A stretch of 64,000 nt of DNA from Dyadobacter sp. 676 (GCF_040448675.1 NZ_CP159289.1:6245001-6309000); one strand, 5' to 3'; shown: positions 37,605 to 46,383, counted from the stretch's first letter. Made by a program: numbers and translations. Notes: a model not told the origin generated them from the sequence alone.

Positions 37605-37778
37605 ATGAAAACACTACATTGCCGCGACGCGGGATTCGATTGCGAAGGTGTGATCAAAGCCGCCACCGACGAAGAAGTTCTTGCGCAAGCAGCTGTACAT
37701 GCGCGTGACGTACACGACGTACAAGTAACACCCGAACTGGCCGCTCAACTGCGGACGCTCATCAAAGAGGAAAATTAA
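37605..37778 (+). CDS. small DUF1059 protein
   Basis: 57 residues, MKTLHCRDAGFDCEGVIKAA, followed by DEEVLAQAAVHARDVHDVQ and ending LIKEEN. The Cys-Asp-Gly-like start and the HAxDVH motif are those of DUF1059, a short protein often near stress or regulatory genes and of unknown function. It follows the Crp gene by 82 bp on the same strand and is closed by a rho-independent terminator. Confidence 0.8.
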   Translation: MKTLHCRDAGFDCEGVIKAATDEEVLAQAAVHARDVHDVQVTPELAAQLRTLIKEEN

Positions 37779-37814
37779 CCAGGCACGGTGGCTGTTATTT
37801 AAAATTCGACTATC

Positions 37815-37851
37815 AAAACAGGCCTACGTATTATCAAAGGCCTGTTTTTTT
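37815..37851 (+). terminator. rho-independent terminator after the DUF1059 gene
   Basis: AAACAGGCCT is paired with AGGCCTGTTTT across a 12-nt loop and followed by seven T's. It lies just before the DUF1304 gene start at 37877. Confidence 0.85.
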
Positions 37852-37876
37852 GTACATTGTCTTTCAAAAAAGACAT

Positions 37877-38239
37877 ATGCAAACACTCTCCACCATCCTT
37901 GTCGCCCTCGTCGCGCTGGAACACCTTTACATTCTCTACATCGAAATGTTCGCTTGGGAAACCAAAGGCAAGGAAACCTTCAAGGGCTCGCTCGCACCCG
38001 AGCTTTTCAAACCGACCAAAACGCTGGCTGCCAACCAGGGCCTTTACAACGGCTTCCTGGCCGCGGGGCTTATCTGGTCACTGCTGATCGAGGACCATCA
38101 TTGGAGGTTGTATGTCGGGGTGTTCTTTCTGACCTGTGTGATCGTGGCGGGGATTTATGGGGCTGTTACGGCTAGTAAGAAGATCTTTTTCGTGCAGGCG
38201 TTGCCGGCTATTGTGGCTTTGGTGGCGTTGCATTTGTAA
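37877..38239 (+). CDS. DUF1304 membrane protein
   Basis: Start ATG 37877 (MQTLSTILVALVALEHLYILYIEMFAW); 120 residues with four predicted membrane helices. The HLYILYIEMFAW segment and NQGLYNGFLAAGLIWSL are conserved in the DUF1304 family. Function unknown. The gene sits alone behind a terminator. Confidence 0.85.
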   Translation: MQTLSTILVALVALEHLYILYIEMFAWETKGKETFKGSLAPELFKPTKTLAANQGLYNGFLAAGLIWSLLIEDHHWRLYVGVFFLTCVIVAGIYGAVTASKKIFFVQALPAIVALVALHL

Positions 38240-38507
38240 ATTAGGAATGCCGAGAGCTGACTAGGAGCGACACAGTGTCGTTCTGGGACGGATGATGTAG
38301 AATAAGTACCCAAACATTTCAGGAAAATTGTAGACGTCGGTGCGATAATTCGACTCGCCTTTGCCATTGGCTAATTTGCCGCTAACCGGTAGTTTTTTCC
38401 CGACAGGCAGACTTTCTCAAATGGTACAGATTTGATTTTAACGTGGCCAAACAACAGGGTGCATATCCTGGGAATTGGTTCTGTTATTTAATCAAACTAC
38501 TGTATCG

Positions 38508-39692
38508 ATGACACCATCTGACTGTGCTGCGGCGAAAATTAATTTGCAAATCGATGAAAATGAATTTATTGCCAGCCTCGATCCGCTGAATGCAGATGAT
38601 CTTCTTCCTATTATTCCTCAATTCAATAAAAATCATAATGTTAATGGATTGATTGAATTGGCTAACCAAATCATGCCTTCCGAAGCCGATGTGCGGAGTT
38701 GGGATTACTACGAGGCAAATGCCGCCGTGCGCGACGTCGGCTTCCTGCTGGGTTCGCTTAAAAGACACCGTGTCGAACCGTGTTCTGTTATTCCAAATCT
38801 GGAAATGATCATGAAAATGCTTTCAGAAAAGACATTTCTGCCGCCGCGCGATACCTTGTTGCATTACACGGTTTGGAACCCGTGCGGAACGAGAAGGCGG
38901 ACCTACACAGGCACGCTTGACGAGCAATGTTTGATAGAGAGTGTCGCAATGGCGATGAGCCCGTTGGTGAAAGCCATTTATTTATTAGTCGAGTTGCACC
39001 GCATTCCCATTCAATCGGCTGCCTTCAAGGCTGTTTGCGACCGGATCAATATTCATTTTCAAAAAGTGATTGAAGGAATTGTGTTCGCGCGCCGCCATGT
39101 ATCGCTGTCTTATTTTTCAAAAGAACTCCGTTTCTATTTCGATCCGGTTATGATTGGTGACCGCGAATATCTGGGACCGGGTGCCGTCGAGATGCCGATG
39201 TTTGTATTTGATCATTTGCTTTGGAGCAGCAATTGCATGGATGAAGAATACGATACATTCAAGAAAACCTACGTGCCATATATTCATTGGGAGATGCGGG
39301 AGATTTATCATCGACTTGAAAATAAGCCCAATTTGATCGATAAAGGTATCGATACCATTATAACCCGGGGAATTGCTTCCGATCCTGTTGTCTGCGAGTC
39401 AATGAAGGGACTTTATTCCATTATGCAGCAACTGAAAAGTTTCAGAATGCCGCATAAAACGGTTGCGGAGGAAGCTTACAGCCATGTTATTGCAGGGAAA
39501 AACAAGCCGGTTTGTCCTTTGAAATCAGATTTTCATGAATTGAGAGATAATGGAAGCGGTGGATATTCTCCGGGTATTCTTTCCCATATTTTGAAATTAT
39601 CTAACCAGAAAATGGAGAGGCTGAACGAATATGTCAGACCAAACCTAAAACCCGGTCTTTGCCACGCCCTATCTGGAAGTGCGTCCAGATGA
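38508..39692 (+). CDS. prnB: PrnB (monodechloroaminopyrrolnitrin synthase) homologue, IDO/TDO superfamily
   Basis: The ATG at 38508 is preferred over TTG 38475; 394 residues. Sequence blocks match pyrrolnitrin PrnB as I remember it: DPLNADDLLPIIPQFNKN, AAVRDVGFLLGSLKRHRVEP, LPPRDTLLHYTVWNP, RRTYTGTLDE, YLGPGAVEMPMFVFDHLLW, and the heme-proximal His region SFRMPHKTVAEEAY (His316) followed by GSGGYSP. PrnB rearranges 7-chlorotryptophan in pyrrolnitrin synthesis and is related to indoleamine dioxygenase. No prnA, prnC or prnD is nearby, so the substrate here is open. The 3' end overlaps the convergent XRE gene by 59 bp. Confidence 0.85.
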   Translation: MTPSDCAAAKINLQIDENEFIASLDPLNADDLLPIIPQFNKNHNVNGLIELANQIMPSEADVRSWDYYEANAAVRDVGFLLGSLKRHRVEPCSVIPNLEMIMKMLSEKTFLPPRDTLLHYTVWNPCGTRRRTYTGTLDEQCLIESVAMAMSPLVKAIYLLVELHRIPIQSAAFKAVCDRINIHFQKVIEGIVFARRHVSLSYFSKELRFYFDPVMIGDREYLGPGAVEMPMFVFDHLLWSSNCMDEEYDTFKKTYVPYIHWEMREIYHRLENKPNLIDKGIDTIITRGIASDPVVCESMKGLYSIMQQLKSFRMPHKTVAEEAYSHVIAGKNKPVCPLKSDFHELRDNGSGGYSPGILSHILKLSNQKMERLNEYVRPNLKPGLCHALSGSASR

Positions 39693-40221
39693 TTACAATG
39701 GTATTAATTACCACCAACGTACTCGTGGAGTACAAGGCAAACTGCGGCATGCCAAGGTGGCCGAAAAATGCCGAGAACATGGCGGTAAATGCGATTCCGT
39801 AAGTAAGTACTGTCCATGCAATCTGGAATTGAAGAACCCGCTTCCCGAATTCCGCGACGCCGGCGACGGTGTTTCGTTTGTAGATCCAAAAAGCAAGCGG
39901 CAGGAGCACGTTACCAAGCGGCATTACCCAAAGCGACAACGCCGAAAGATTCAGCAGTTTCAAAACCCCCGGATCCTCAACAACTGGTGCCGGCGGGATG
40001 GCGACGGGAACGGCAAATGCATCAGCAGAGAACATTTCGACATCGACGCCAAGTGCCTGCGCCAGGAGGCGCAGCGTCTCGCCGCGCGGAATGGTGTCGC
40101 CGGCTTCGATGCGCTGCAAAGTGCGCAGGTTAATGCCCGCCATTTCGGCCAGCGCTTCCTGTGAAAGGCCTTTATTTTTCCGCAATGTGCGTATTTGTCC
40201 GGATGTGGTTTGTTTGTTCAT
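39634..40221 (-). CDS. XRE regulator with C-terminal membrane domain
   Basis: Start ATG at 40219-40221 (MNKQTTSGQIRTLRKNKGLSQEALAEMAGI); about 195 residues. The first 60 residues are a Cro/CI helix-turn-helix (EALAEMAGINLRTLQRIEAGDTIPRGETL). The rest has three to four membrane helices (LLNLSALSLWVMPLGNVLLPLAFWIYKRN, FQIAWTVLTYGIAFTAMFSAFF) like the DUF4870-type tail. A membrane-tethered regulator responding to an envelope state is plausible. It overlaps the PrnB 3' end tail to tail. Confidence 0.85.
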   Translation of the reverse strand: MNKQTTSGQIRTLRKNKGLSQEALAEMAGINLRTLQRIEAGDTIPRGETLRLLAQALGVDVEMFSADAFAVPVAIPPAPVVEDPGVLKLLNLSALSLWVMPLGNVLLPLAFWIYKRNTVAGVAEFGKRVLQFQIAWTVLTYGIAFTAMFSAFFGHLGMPQFALYSTSTLVVINTIVIIWTHFQIGRGKDRVLGLV

Positions 40222-40322
40222 TTCGAAGTTGTTTCTGGTAAAATTAGGGTTGCGGCCACGCATTTGATAGCGGCGTTTTTACGGCATTTATATATTCTCA
40301 GGTAGAATAGTAAAGCACGTAG

Positions 40323-40633
40323 TGCTAGTGCCATCCAGTTCTTCTTCTTTTTGTCTTGACCGCGGCGGCCTGACCAAAAAGAAGCAAAAAAATCAAGGCG
40401 AAAAAAAGCTTCCGCCCACAGGCTCCACGCACCTGTTTGCTTATGTAAAACAATCAATAAAAGGTCTGATAGTTGATTTGTTTCCCTATCCGCCAATTTA
40501 TAGTGGCGTGCGTGGGGTTGACAAAAAGGCGGGGTGCGGGAGGGTTTCGCGGGTGGAAGCATTTTTTTGTCTTGATTTTTTTTGTTACTTTTTGTATCAA
40601 GACAAAAAGTAAGAGGACTGGATAGCACTAGCA
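40323..40633. mobile_element. MITE-like element with long imperfect inverted arms
   Basis: The outer ends TGCTAGTGCCATCCAGTTC (40323) and, read on the other strand, TGCTAGTGCTATCCAGTCC (from 40633) are near-identical. The similarity continues inward for about 100 bp (TTTTTGTCTTGA, AAAAAATCAAG, AGCTTCC/TGCTTCC, CCGC). The middle 90 bp are unique and hold no ORF. Total about 311 bp in the 517-bp gap before the peptidase gene. It looks like a non-autonomous element; no transposase or target duplication was identified. Confidence 0.55.
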
Positions 40634-40738
40634 ATATGTCACAATACAAGTGCAAAAGTGAACAAGTTGTCAACTAGTAGCTTTTTCATTCATTATATTA
40701 GCTAAACGCCAAATCTAAATCCATTTCACTTCATTCCT

Positions 40739-42988
40739 ATGCGACACCTTTTCAAAAGAACATTTATTCCAATACTACTTTCCGGCCTGGCAGCGATGCC
40801 TTCGCTGGCGCAGCAACAACCGCCACTCCTTGGCTTCGGCGCGGAGGCGGCAAAGAAAGAGCTGGACCTCGAAGCCGCATTCGATAAACAATTACAAGCC
40901 AATAACCTGCGCGACTGGATGAAGCGCATGACCGCCTTTCCGCACCAGTTGGGTTCGCCCTATGGCCTTAACAATGCGCTTTTCCTGCGCGACAAGCTCG
41001 CTTCGTGGGGTTTCGACGCGCGGCTCGATACGGTGCATGTGCTTTTTCCGACGCCCAAAGTGCGGGTACTGGAACTGACCGAGCCCACCAAGTTCAAGGC
41101 ATCATTAACCGAAAAACCATTGAAGGAGGACGCCACATCCGCGCAAACAAAAGATGTGCTGCCGCCTTACCACGCATTTTCGGCCAACGGGGATGTGACG
41201 GCCGAGCTGGTTTTTGTGAATTACGGCGTGCCGGACGATTATGAGGAACTGGCGAGGCTGGGTGTGGATGTGAAAGGGAAAATTGTGATCGCGAAATATG
41301 GCGGTTCGTGGCGGGGTATCAAGCCGAAAGTCGCGTACGAGCATGGCGCGATCGGTTGCATTATCTACTCCGATCCGAAGGAAGACGGCTATTTCCAGGG
41401 CGACGTATATCCGAAAGGGGCATTTAAAAACGAGTCGGGCGTGCAGCGCGGGTCGGTGGTGGACTTACCGCTGGCACCGGGCGATCCGCTGACGAATGGC
41501 TTCGTGGCCGATGCGACGCACAAGCGGCTGTCGGTGGAGGAGGCCCCGGCGATGATGAAGATCCCGGTGCTGCCGATTTCGTACGGCGATGCATTGCCGC
41601 TGCTCAAAGCATTGGGCGGGCAGGTAGCGCCTGCGACGTGGCGGGGCGCATTGCCGATCACTTACCACGTCGGCCCCGGCCCGGCGAAGGTACATTTAAA
41701 GCTCGAATTCAATTTCGATATCGTGCCTTGCTACAATGTGATCGCGACGCTGAAAGGCAGCGAGTTCCCCGACCAATGGGTGATCCGCGGCAATCACCAC
41801 GACGCCTGGGTGTTCGGTGCGGCCGACCCAGTGAGCGGCGCCGTGGCCGAACTGGAAGAAGCGCGGGCATTGGGCGAGCTCGTGAAAACCGGCTGGAAAC
41901 CGAAGCGCACCATCGTCTACTGCTGGTGGGACGGGGAGGAGCCCGGCCTGCTCGGCTCGACCGAATGGGTGGAGAAATACCAGTCCATTTTGCAGGAAAA
42001 GGCCGTTGTGTACCTCAATTCCGACGGAAACGGTCGGGGGTACCTGAGTGCGGGCGGGTCGCATACGCTCGAAAAGTTCATCAACCAGGTTGGCCGCGAC
42101 GTGACCGACCCCGAAAAAGGCACAAGCGTGATCGACCGCCTGCGCTCGCGCACGATCCTGAATGGCTCGCCGACCGCCAAACAAGAAGCGCGCACCCGCG
42201 CCGACCTGCGCATTGGCGCCCTCGGTTCCGGTTCTGACTATACGCCGTTCATCCAGCACCTGGGCATCGCTTCCCTCAACGTCGGCTACGGCGGCGAAGA
42301 TGCCGGCGGCGACTACCACTCCATTTTCGATTCCTACGACCATTACACCCGCTTCAAAGACGGCGACTTTGCCTACGGCGTAGCCCTCGCCAAAACCCTA
42401 GGCCGCTCCGTCCTCCGTTTCGCCAACGCCGAGGTACTGCCCTTCGATTTCACCAACTTCGCCAACACCGTGCAGCTCTACACCTCGGAAGTAAAAAAGG
42501 AACTCGAAGCTGCCCGTGCCAAAGCTGAGGAGCACAACAAATCCCTCACCGAAGGCCGCTACGAAGCCGCCTCCGACCCGAAAGATTCGTTTGTAAAGCC
42601 GGCTCCATTGTCGGTAGCTCCCTATCTGAATTTTGCACCGCTGGATAATGCATTGGTAGCATTGGAAAACAGCGCCAAAGCATTTGCTGTGGCTTCCTCG
42701 AAATTCTCGGCGCTTCCTGCGGACAAGTTGAAGGAGTTGAATGAGATATTATACAAAACCGAAAGGAAGCTGATCCATGCCGATGGTTTGCCTCGTCGGC
42801 CGTGGTACCGGCATCAGATCTATGCGCCGGGCTTTTATACTGGGTATGGGGTGAAGACGTTGCCGATGATCCGGGAGGCGATTGAGCAAAAGAATTGGAA
42901 GGAGGCTGAGGAAGGGATTTTGCGGGTTAGTGGGGTTTTGGAGGGGTTTGTGGGGGAGGTTGAGCGGGCGTGTGGGGTGGGGAGGTGA
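40739..42988 (+). CDS. M28B (glutamate carboxypeptidase II/transferrin-receptor-like) metallopeptidase
   Basis: 749 residues with a signal peptide (IPILLSGLAAMPSLAQ). A PA domain is inserted early (LVFVNYGVPDDYEELARLGVDVKGKIVIAKYGGSWRGIKPKVAYEHGAIGCI). The di-zinc catalytic core has GNHHDAWVFGAADPVSG (His, Asp), WWDGEEPGLLGSTEW (Glu pair), LNSDGNG (Asp) and AGGDYHSIFDSYDHY (His), followed by a dimerisation-like helical end. It should trim peptides or glutamyl conjugates in the periplasm. The last 75 bases are G-rich. Confidence 0.9.
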   Translation: MRHLFKRTFIPILLSGLAAMPSLAQQQPPLLGFGAEAAKKELDLEAAFDKQLQANNLRDWMKRMTAFPHQLGSPYGLNNALFLRDKLASWGFDARLDTVHVLFPTPKVRVLELTEPTKFKASLTEKPLKEDATSAQTKDVLPPYHAFSANGDVTAELVFVNYGVPDDYEELARLGVDVKGKIVIAKYGGSWRGIKPKVAYEHGAIGCIIYSDPKEDGYFQGDVYPKGAFKNESGVQRGSVVDLPLAPGDPLTNGFVADATHKRLSVEEAPAMMKIPVLPISYGDALPLLKALGGQVAPATWRGALPITYHVGPGPAKVHLKLEFNFDIVPCYNVIATLKGSEFPDQWVIRGNHHDAWVFGAADPVSGAVAELEEARALGELVKTGWKPKRTIVYCWWDGEEPGLLGSTEWVEKYQSILQEKAVVYLNSDGNGRGYLSAGGSHTLEKFINQVGRDVTDPEKGTSVIDRLRSRTILNGSPTAKQEARTRADLRIGALGSGSDYTPFIQHLGIASLNVGYGGEDAGGDYHSIFDSYDHYTRFKDGDFAYGVALAKTLGRSVLRFANAEVLPFDFTNFANTVQLYTSEVKKELEAARAKAEEHNKSLTEGRYEAASDPKDSFVKPAPLSVAPYLNFAPLDNALVALENSAKAFAVASSKFSALPADKLKELNEILYKTERKLIHADGLPRRPWYRHQIYAPGFYTGYGVKTLPMIREAIEQKNWKEAEEGILRVSGVLEGFVGEVERACGVGR

Positions 42989-43169
42989 ACATATGTCTTG
43001 TTGTCATATTCCGGCCGATAGTCTTTGGACTTGCAAATTGGGCATTATTTATACAATTTCTTTGATCATAAAATTGACGTCAATAATTCATTAAAAATTC
43101 TTATTATTCATTTTTTAATCAGATTTTTACTATTCTTGTGAATCGCCCTTCCAAAATCAAGCTTAGTAA
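42989..43169. other. AT-rich junction before the kinase island
   Basis: No gene is seen. The composition drops sharply to AT-rich after the peptidase stop, marking the likely boundary of the horizontally acquired block. No clear att repeat or tRNA is visible. Confidence 0.4.
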
Positions 43170-43520
43170 ATGACAACATATCAACTAGATTCAGACTTTG
43201 TTCAACAATATGGCATATCTGGCTATCATCAAAATTCCAAATCTGGTGGTCAGAAGGTTGTTTTTTTCCCTATAAGAAATGGTGAGAAAAGTGTTTTGAA
43301 GATTTTCAATGCCGGAGCCGATGCTAGATTTGATCGAGAGCTTGAAATTTATAATAAGTTCAGTCCATTAGGTGCCGTCCCCAAGATTTTGGAAGTAGCG
43401 ACCTTCAAGGGGGCGACATTCGTCTTTGAGGAGTTTATTGAAGGAAGTACTTTAGCGGATGTATTTGATTCGTTTAAAGGAGAGCCAAAACTCGTTAAGG
43501 ATCTGACTGCTGGTTTATGA
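43170..43520 (+). pseudogene. N-terminal fragment of a Ser/Thr protein kinase, interrupted by an IS element
   Basis: 116 codons up to the insertion, then a TGA supplied by the IS end (43518-43520). The kinase N-lobe has Lys44 in SVLKIF and the helix-C-type Glu57 in RELEIY, and ends with VPKILEVATFKGATFVFEEFIEGSTLADVF and the hinge. With the element and one TTTA copy removed it joins in frame to 44757 (KDLTAGL + FDALTPIWEE), giving an intact 263-residue kinase. The gene is AT-rich like its neighbours. Confidence 0.9.
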
Positions 43521-43566
43521 AATACTCCCGGTTTGCTGGACAGCCGACGGATGAAATTAAGTTTAA

Positions 43567-44412
43567 TTAGGATGCTTTTGCATTGATCTGGAAAAACAAT
43601 TCATCGGGAATGTACCCGGTTCCTGTGTGTTTGCGTCGACGGTTGTAAAATTCCACATATGCTTTTACTCCCCGATACAAATCCATCCCGCCATTTGGAG
43701 GATTTAAGTATATGTACTCTTGTTTGAGCGACCTCCAAAATCTTTCGATGAAAACATTGTCTAGGGCCCGTCCTTTTCCGTCCATAGAAATTTGTATCCC
43801 TTTCTCTAAGAGCGGCTTAATAAAACCCTGACTTGTGAATTGGCTACCCTGGTCGGTATTGAATATTTCGGGCTTTCCCTGTGTACGGATCGTATCCAAA
43901 AGCGTTTCCCGGCACCATTCCATACTCATTGTATTGGAGATACTCCATCCCACAATTCGACGGCTGTAAACGTCAATAATGGCGAACATGTACATAAATC
44001 CTCTGAACATTGGAATATAAGATATATCGGCTTGCCAGACCTGATTGGGGCGCTCAATCTTCAACCCCTTCAGCAAATATGGATATTTGTAATCTGTTGG
44101 TTTGGATTTGCTTAGATTGCGCTTGGGATAAATTGTGCGCAAATTCATAAGTCTATAAAGTCTTCTCACCCGCTTCACACCAACAGGATATCCCAGTCCG
44201 ATCAGGTAATCACGCATGCGTTCTACGCCATAAAACGGGCACTCTAGAAACTGGCGATCAATGGCCTTCATCAATCGCTGGTTTAACAGAGACTGACCTC
44301 TCGGCTTAAAGTAATAGCTACTACGCTGTAAACCAATCAATTTGCACTGTGCCGAGACGCTTAGCTCAGGGTACTCAGGGGAAACAAGTCCGCGTTTCTC
44401 CATAACACTCAT
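43567..44412 (-). CDS. IS3 transposase OrfB (DDE integrase domain)
   Basis: 281 residues. HTH_21-like start (QCKLIGLQRSSYYFKPRG), then the integrase core: WQADISYIPMF (Asp), FNTDQGSQFTS (Asp) and DNVFIERFWRSLKQEYI (Glu) with the conserved FYNRRRKHTGTGYIPDE end. It is normally made as an OrfAB fusion by a -1 slip at AAAAAAG (44424-44430, minus strand) near the end of orfA: after AAA AAG, the -1 frame reads GGT CTT GGG GAA ATG and enters OrfB. Confidence 0.93.
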   Translation of the reverse strand: MSVMEKRGLVSPEYPELSVSAQCKLIGLQRSSYYFKPRGQSLLNQRLMKAIDRQFLECPFYGVERMRDYLIGLGYPVGVKRVRRLYRLMNLRTIYPKRNLSKSKPTDYKYPYLLKGLKIERPNQVWQADISYIPMFRGFMYMFAIIDVYSRRIVGWSISNTMSMEWCRETLLDTIRTQGKPEIFNTDQGSQFTSQGFIKPLLEKGIQISMDGKGRALDNVFIERFWRSLKQEYIYLNPPNGGMDLYRGVKAYVEFYNRRRKHTGTGYIPDELFFQINAKAS

Positions 44413-44696
44413 TTCCCCAAGACCTTTTTTAAAAAATCGACTTGGACTTGAAGTTCACCGATTTTAGAATACAATTCCTTCTCTTTTGTGTTTTCGGATT
44501 CATTACCAGTGGTGGGTGCCTCTTTACTGAAAACTAATTCAGCCTTTTCCAGAAACTCTCGCTTCCAGGCAGCTATCTGTGTTGGATGAATCTCGTACTT
44601 GGAGGCCAATTCCTGCACGGTCTGAACCTCTTTAATCGCTTCAATAGCCACTTTGGCTTTGAAGCTCGCACTGAATTTTCTACGTTCCTTTTTCAT
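44409..44696 (-). CDS. IS3 transposase OrfA (helix-turn-helix)
   Basis: 95 residues. RRKFSASFKAKVAIEAIKEVQTVQELASKYEIHPTQIAAWK is the HTH_Tnp_1 domain that binds the terminal repeats, followed by a leucine-zipper-like tail (IGELQVQVDFLKKVLG). Its last four bases overlap orfB, and the slippery AAAAAAG lies at the end. Confidence 0.92.
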   Translation of the reverse strand: MKKERRKFSASFKAKVAIEAIKEVQTVQELASKYEIHPTQIAAWKREFLEKAELVFSKEAPTTGNESENTKEKELYSKIGELQVQVDFLKKVLGK

Positions 44697-44756
44697 AGTC
44701 AGCTACTAAGTTAGAAATTTAAGCAGCTGTCCAGATTTCTGGGAGTATTATATTTA

Positions 44757-45200
44757 TTTGATGCACTTACACCAATATGGGAGGAAAAATTTGTTCATCG
44801 AGATATCAAGCCCGAAAATATTATAATACGTCCGGATGGACGGCCAGCTGTGATTGATTTTGGGATAGCGAGGGAAATTGGTGGCACTACTTTAACTAGC
44901 ACTGGTTTACAGCCAATGAGTTGGCGCTTTGCTAGCCCAGAACAATTTAGAGCAGAAAGGGATTTGATTTCGTATAAAACAGACTTTTTTAGTATTGGAA
45001 TTTTAGCTTATTACTTGTTTCATGGCGCTCATCCATTTGGGGGTACACGATCTGAAATAGAGAGACGATTCAAAAGCGGCAATGACAAGCTAAGTTGTGA
45101 TCCTAAGTTTACTCTTAGCAATTTTTGTGGTGACGCGCTACGATTTAATGTATCAGATCGGCCGAGATTTATTCAAGACTTGTACGCTAAAATTGCTTGA
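44757..45200 (+). pseudogene. C-terminal fragment of the interrupted Ser/Thr protein kinase
   Basis: 148 codons from the insertion junction to TGA 45198-45200. It contains the catalytic loop VHRDIKPENI (Asp132 of the joined protein), the metal-binding DFG (Asp150), the activation segment TSTGLQPMSWRFASPEQF and the FFSIGILAYYLFHGAHPFGG helix. These are all the motifs expected of a Hanks-type kinase. An internal start at 44850 would lack the catalytic loop, so it is not treated as a gene. The next gene begins 1 bp after the stop, so they were one operon. Confidence 0.9.
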
Positions 45201-45201
45201 T

Positions 45202-46383
45202 ATGCAAACGTTACATCTATTGGGCCATTGCTCAAACTGGAATGTTGATGCTTACTTTGAGAACAGCATAGGTGATGGCTTTATATTTACTGCTTACAGC
45301 CACAAAGAAGACTTTTTTAGAAAGAAGGTCATCTATGGACAATCCGCACCTAAAATCCTTTCCCATTCGCTTTTAGACCTTCAATACTATGGTAAGCGAG
45401 AATCATCGAAAATTGGAAGAGGAAATTTATCCAGCTATTCATTTCACCCCGCTTCTATCGACGATGGAAGCGAGGATCAAACGAATTTGTACTTAGTTCA
45501 GAGAATTATAGATGGAATACGCTTTCAACGGAATCTAGGACTGAAAAGAATTATTATCCCGATACATTATGAAGATAGTACAATATCTGGTTTTTTAGGA
45601 TACATAAAAGAAATTAATCGATGGCTCAAAGAAAATAAGGAAAATGGAATAGAGTATTACATGAGCTTACCAATAAGCTATGTCATGTTGATGAACAATG
45701 ATAATGTGGAGAGATTGCTTGCGGGGTTAGTCCATTTTGATATGACCTTTGAAGGATACTATGTTGCTTTTGAGACAAGGTTAGAGGGTTTATCTAAACT
45801 TAATACGAATTATCGATATCTTTCAAACGCAATTAGGATATTATCTGTTCTTAAAAAACAAAAGTTTAAAACAATATTATCATATGCAAACTGGGACGCG
45901 ATACTATTCCTAGCGACCACTGATATCGATTACATCACCATTGCAACCTACGAGAATCTTCGAAATTTTAACATTAGAAGATTTTTGAAAAGTGACTCGG
46001 GCGGGCCTTCGAAAGGTTGGTATTTTTCAGAGGTAATTCTGGCGATGATCAAGGCCGATAATTTGAATTATATAAGAGACCGCGTGGGGATAGAGGCAAT
46101 TTCTAACAGGAAAAATATATTTTCCGATATTATTTTGGACGAGAAGTATCTTTGGGTTAACCAAAAGCCGGATATTCATAAGAACTATTTGCTCGCGATA
46201 GATAGGCTCCTCAAATCAATTGCATCATTCGAAGATTTGATGGAGCGGAAAAAATTTGTTGAATCGTTAATTATAAAAGCTCAGGAGCATTATCAATCTT
46301 TACGAAGAAATAAAATAGTTATTGGGGAAATTGGAGCGGAAGGGCATTACCACGACTGGCTTAGAGTTATTGATGGGTTTTAG
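45202..46383 (+). CDS. 394-residue protein of unknown family, paired with the kinase
   Basis: The ATG at 45202 lies 1 bp after the kinase stop (TGATATG), which implies translational coupling. I do not recognise the family. It has no signal or membrane helix. Strand-helix alternation is visible (KRIIIPIHYED, IEYYMSLPISYVMLM, FEGYYVAFETR, FKTILSYANW, IDYITIATYENLRNF), which would suit a TIM-barrel or other alpha/beta fold. Possible conserved polar spots are SHSLLDLQYYGKRESS, IPIHYED and GAEGHYHDW. The C-terminal 100 residues are helical. It converges on the nuclease-like gene and overlaps its 3' end by 17 bp. It may be the effector or modifier of the module. Confidence 0.6.
   Translation: MQTLHLLGHCSNWNVDAYFENSIGDGFIFTAYSHKEDFFRKKVIYGQSAPKILSHSLLDLQYYGKRESSKIGRGNLSSYSFHPASIDDGSEDQTNLYLVQRIIDGIRFQRNLGLKRIIIPIHYEDSTISGFLGYIKEINRWLKENKENGIEYYMSLPISYVMLMNNDNVERLLAGLVHFDMTFEGYYVAFETRLEGLSKLNTNYRYLSNAIRILSVLKKQKFKTILSYANWDAILFLATTDIDYITIATYENLRNFNIRRFLKSDSGGPSKGWYFSEVILAMIKADNLNYIRDRVGIEAISNRKNIFSDIILDEKYLWVNQKPDIHKNYLLAIDRLLKSIASFEDLMERKKFVESLIIKAQEHYQSLRRNKIVIGEIGAEGHYHDWLRVIDGF

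Larger units (their letters stand above)
43518..44752 (-). mobile_element. IS3-family insertion sequence, 1235 bp
   Basis: The ends TGAAATACTCCC (43518) and TATAATACTCCC (complement of the end at 44752) share nine bases, with further similarity (CTGGACAGC) inward. The flanking direct repeats are TTTA at 43514-43517 and 44753-44756, and removing one plus the element restores the kinase reading frame. It carries orfA and orfB in the order and with the overlapping frameshift usual for the family. The insertion is probably recent, because both halves of the kinase remain open. Confidence 0.92.

Noticed and set aside
44850..45200. A free-standing short kinase gene after the IS
   Set aside because: It lacks the ATP-binding lobe and catalytic loop. 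It is the tail of the interrupted kinase.
45202..46383. Guanine transglycosylase (DpdA-like) identity for the 394-aa protein
   Set aside because: The barrel-like rhythm is suggestive but no diagnostic motif could be recognised, so no name is given.
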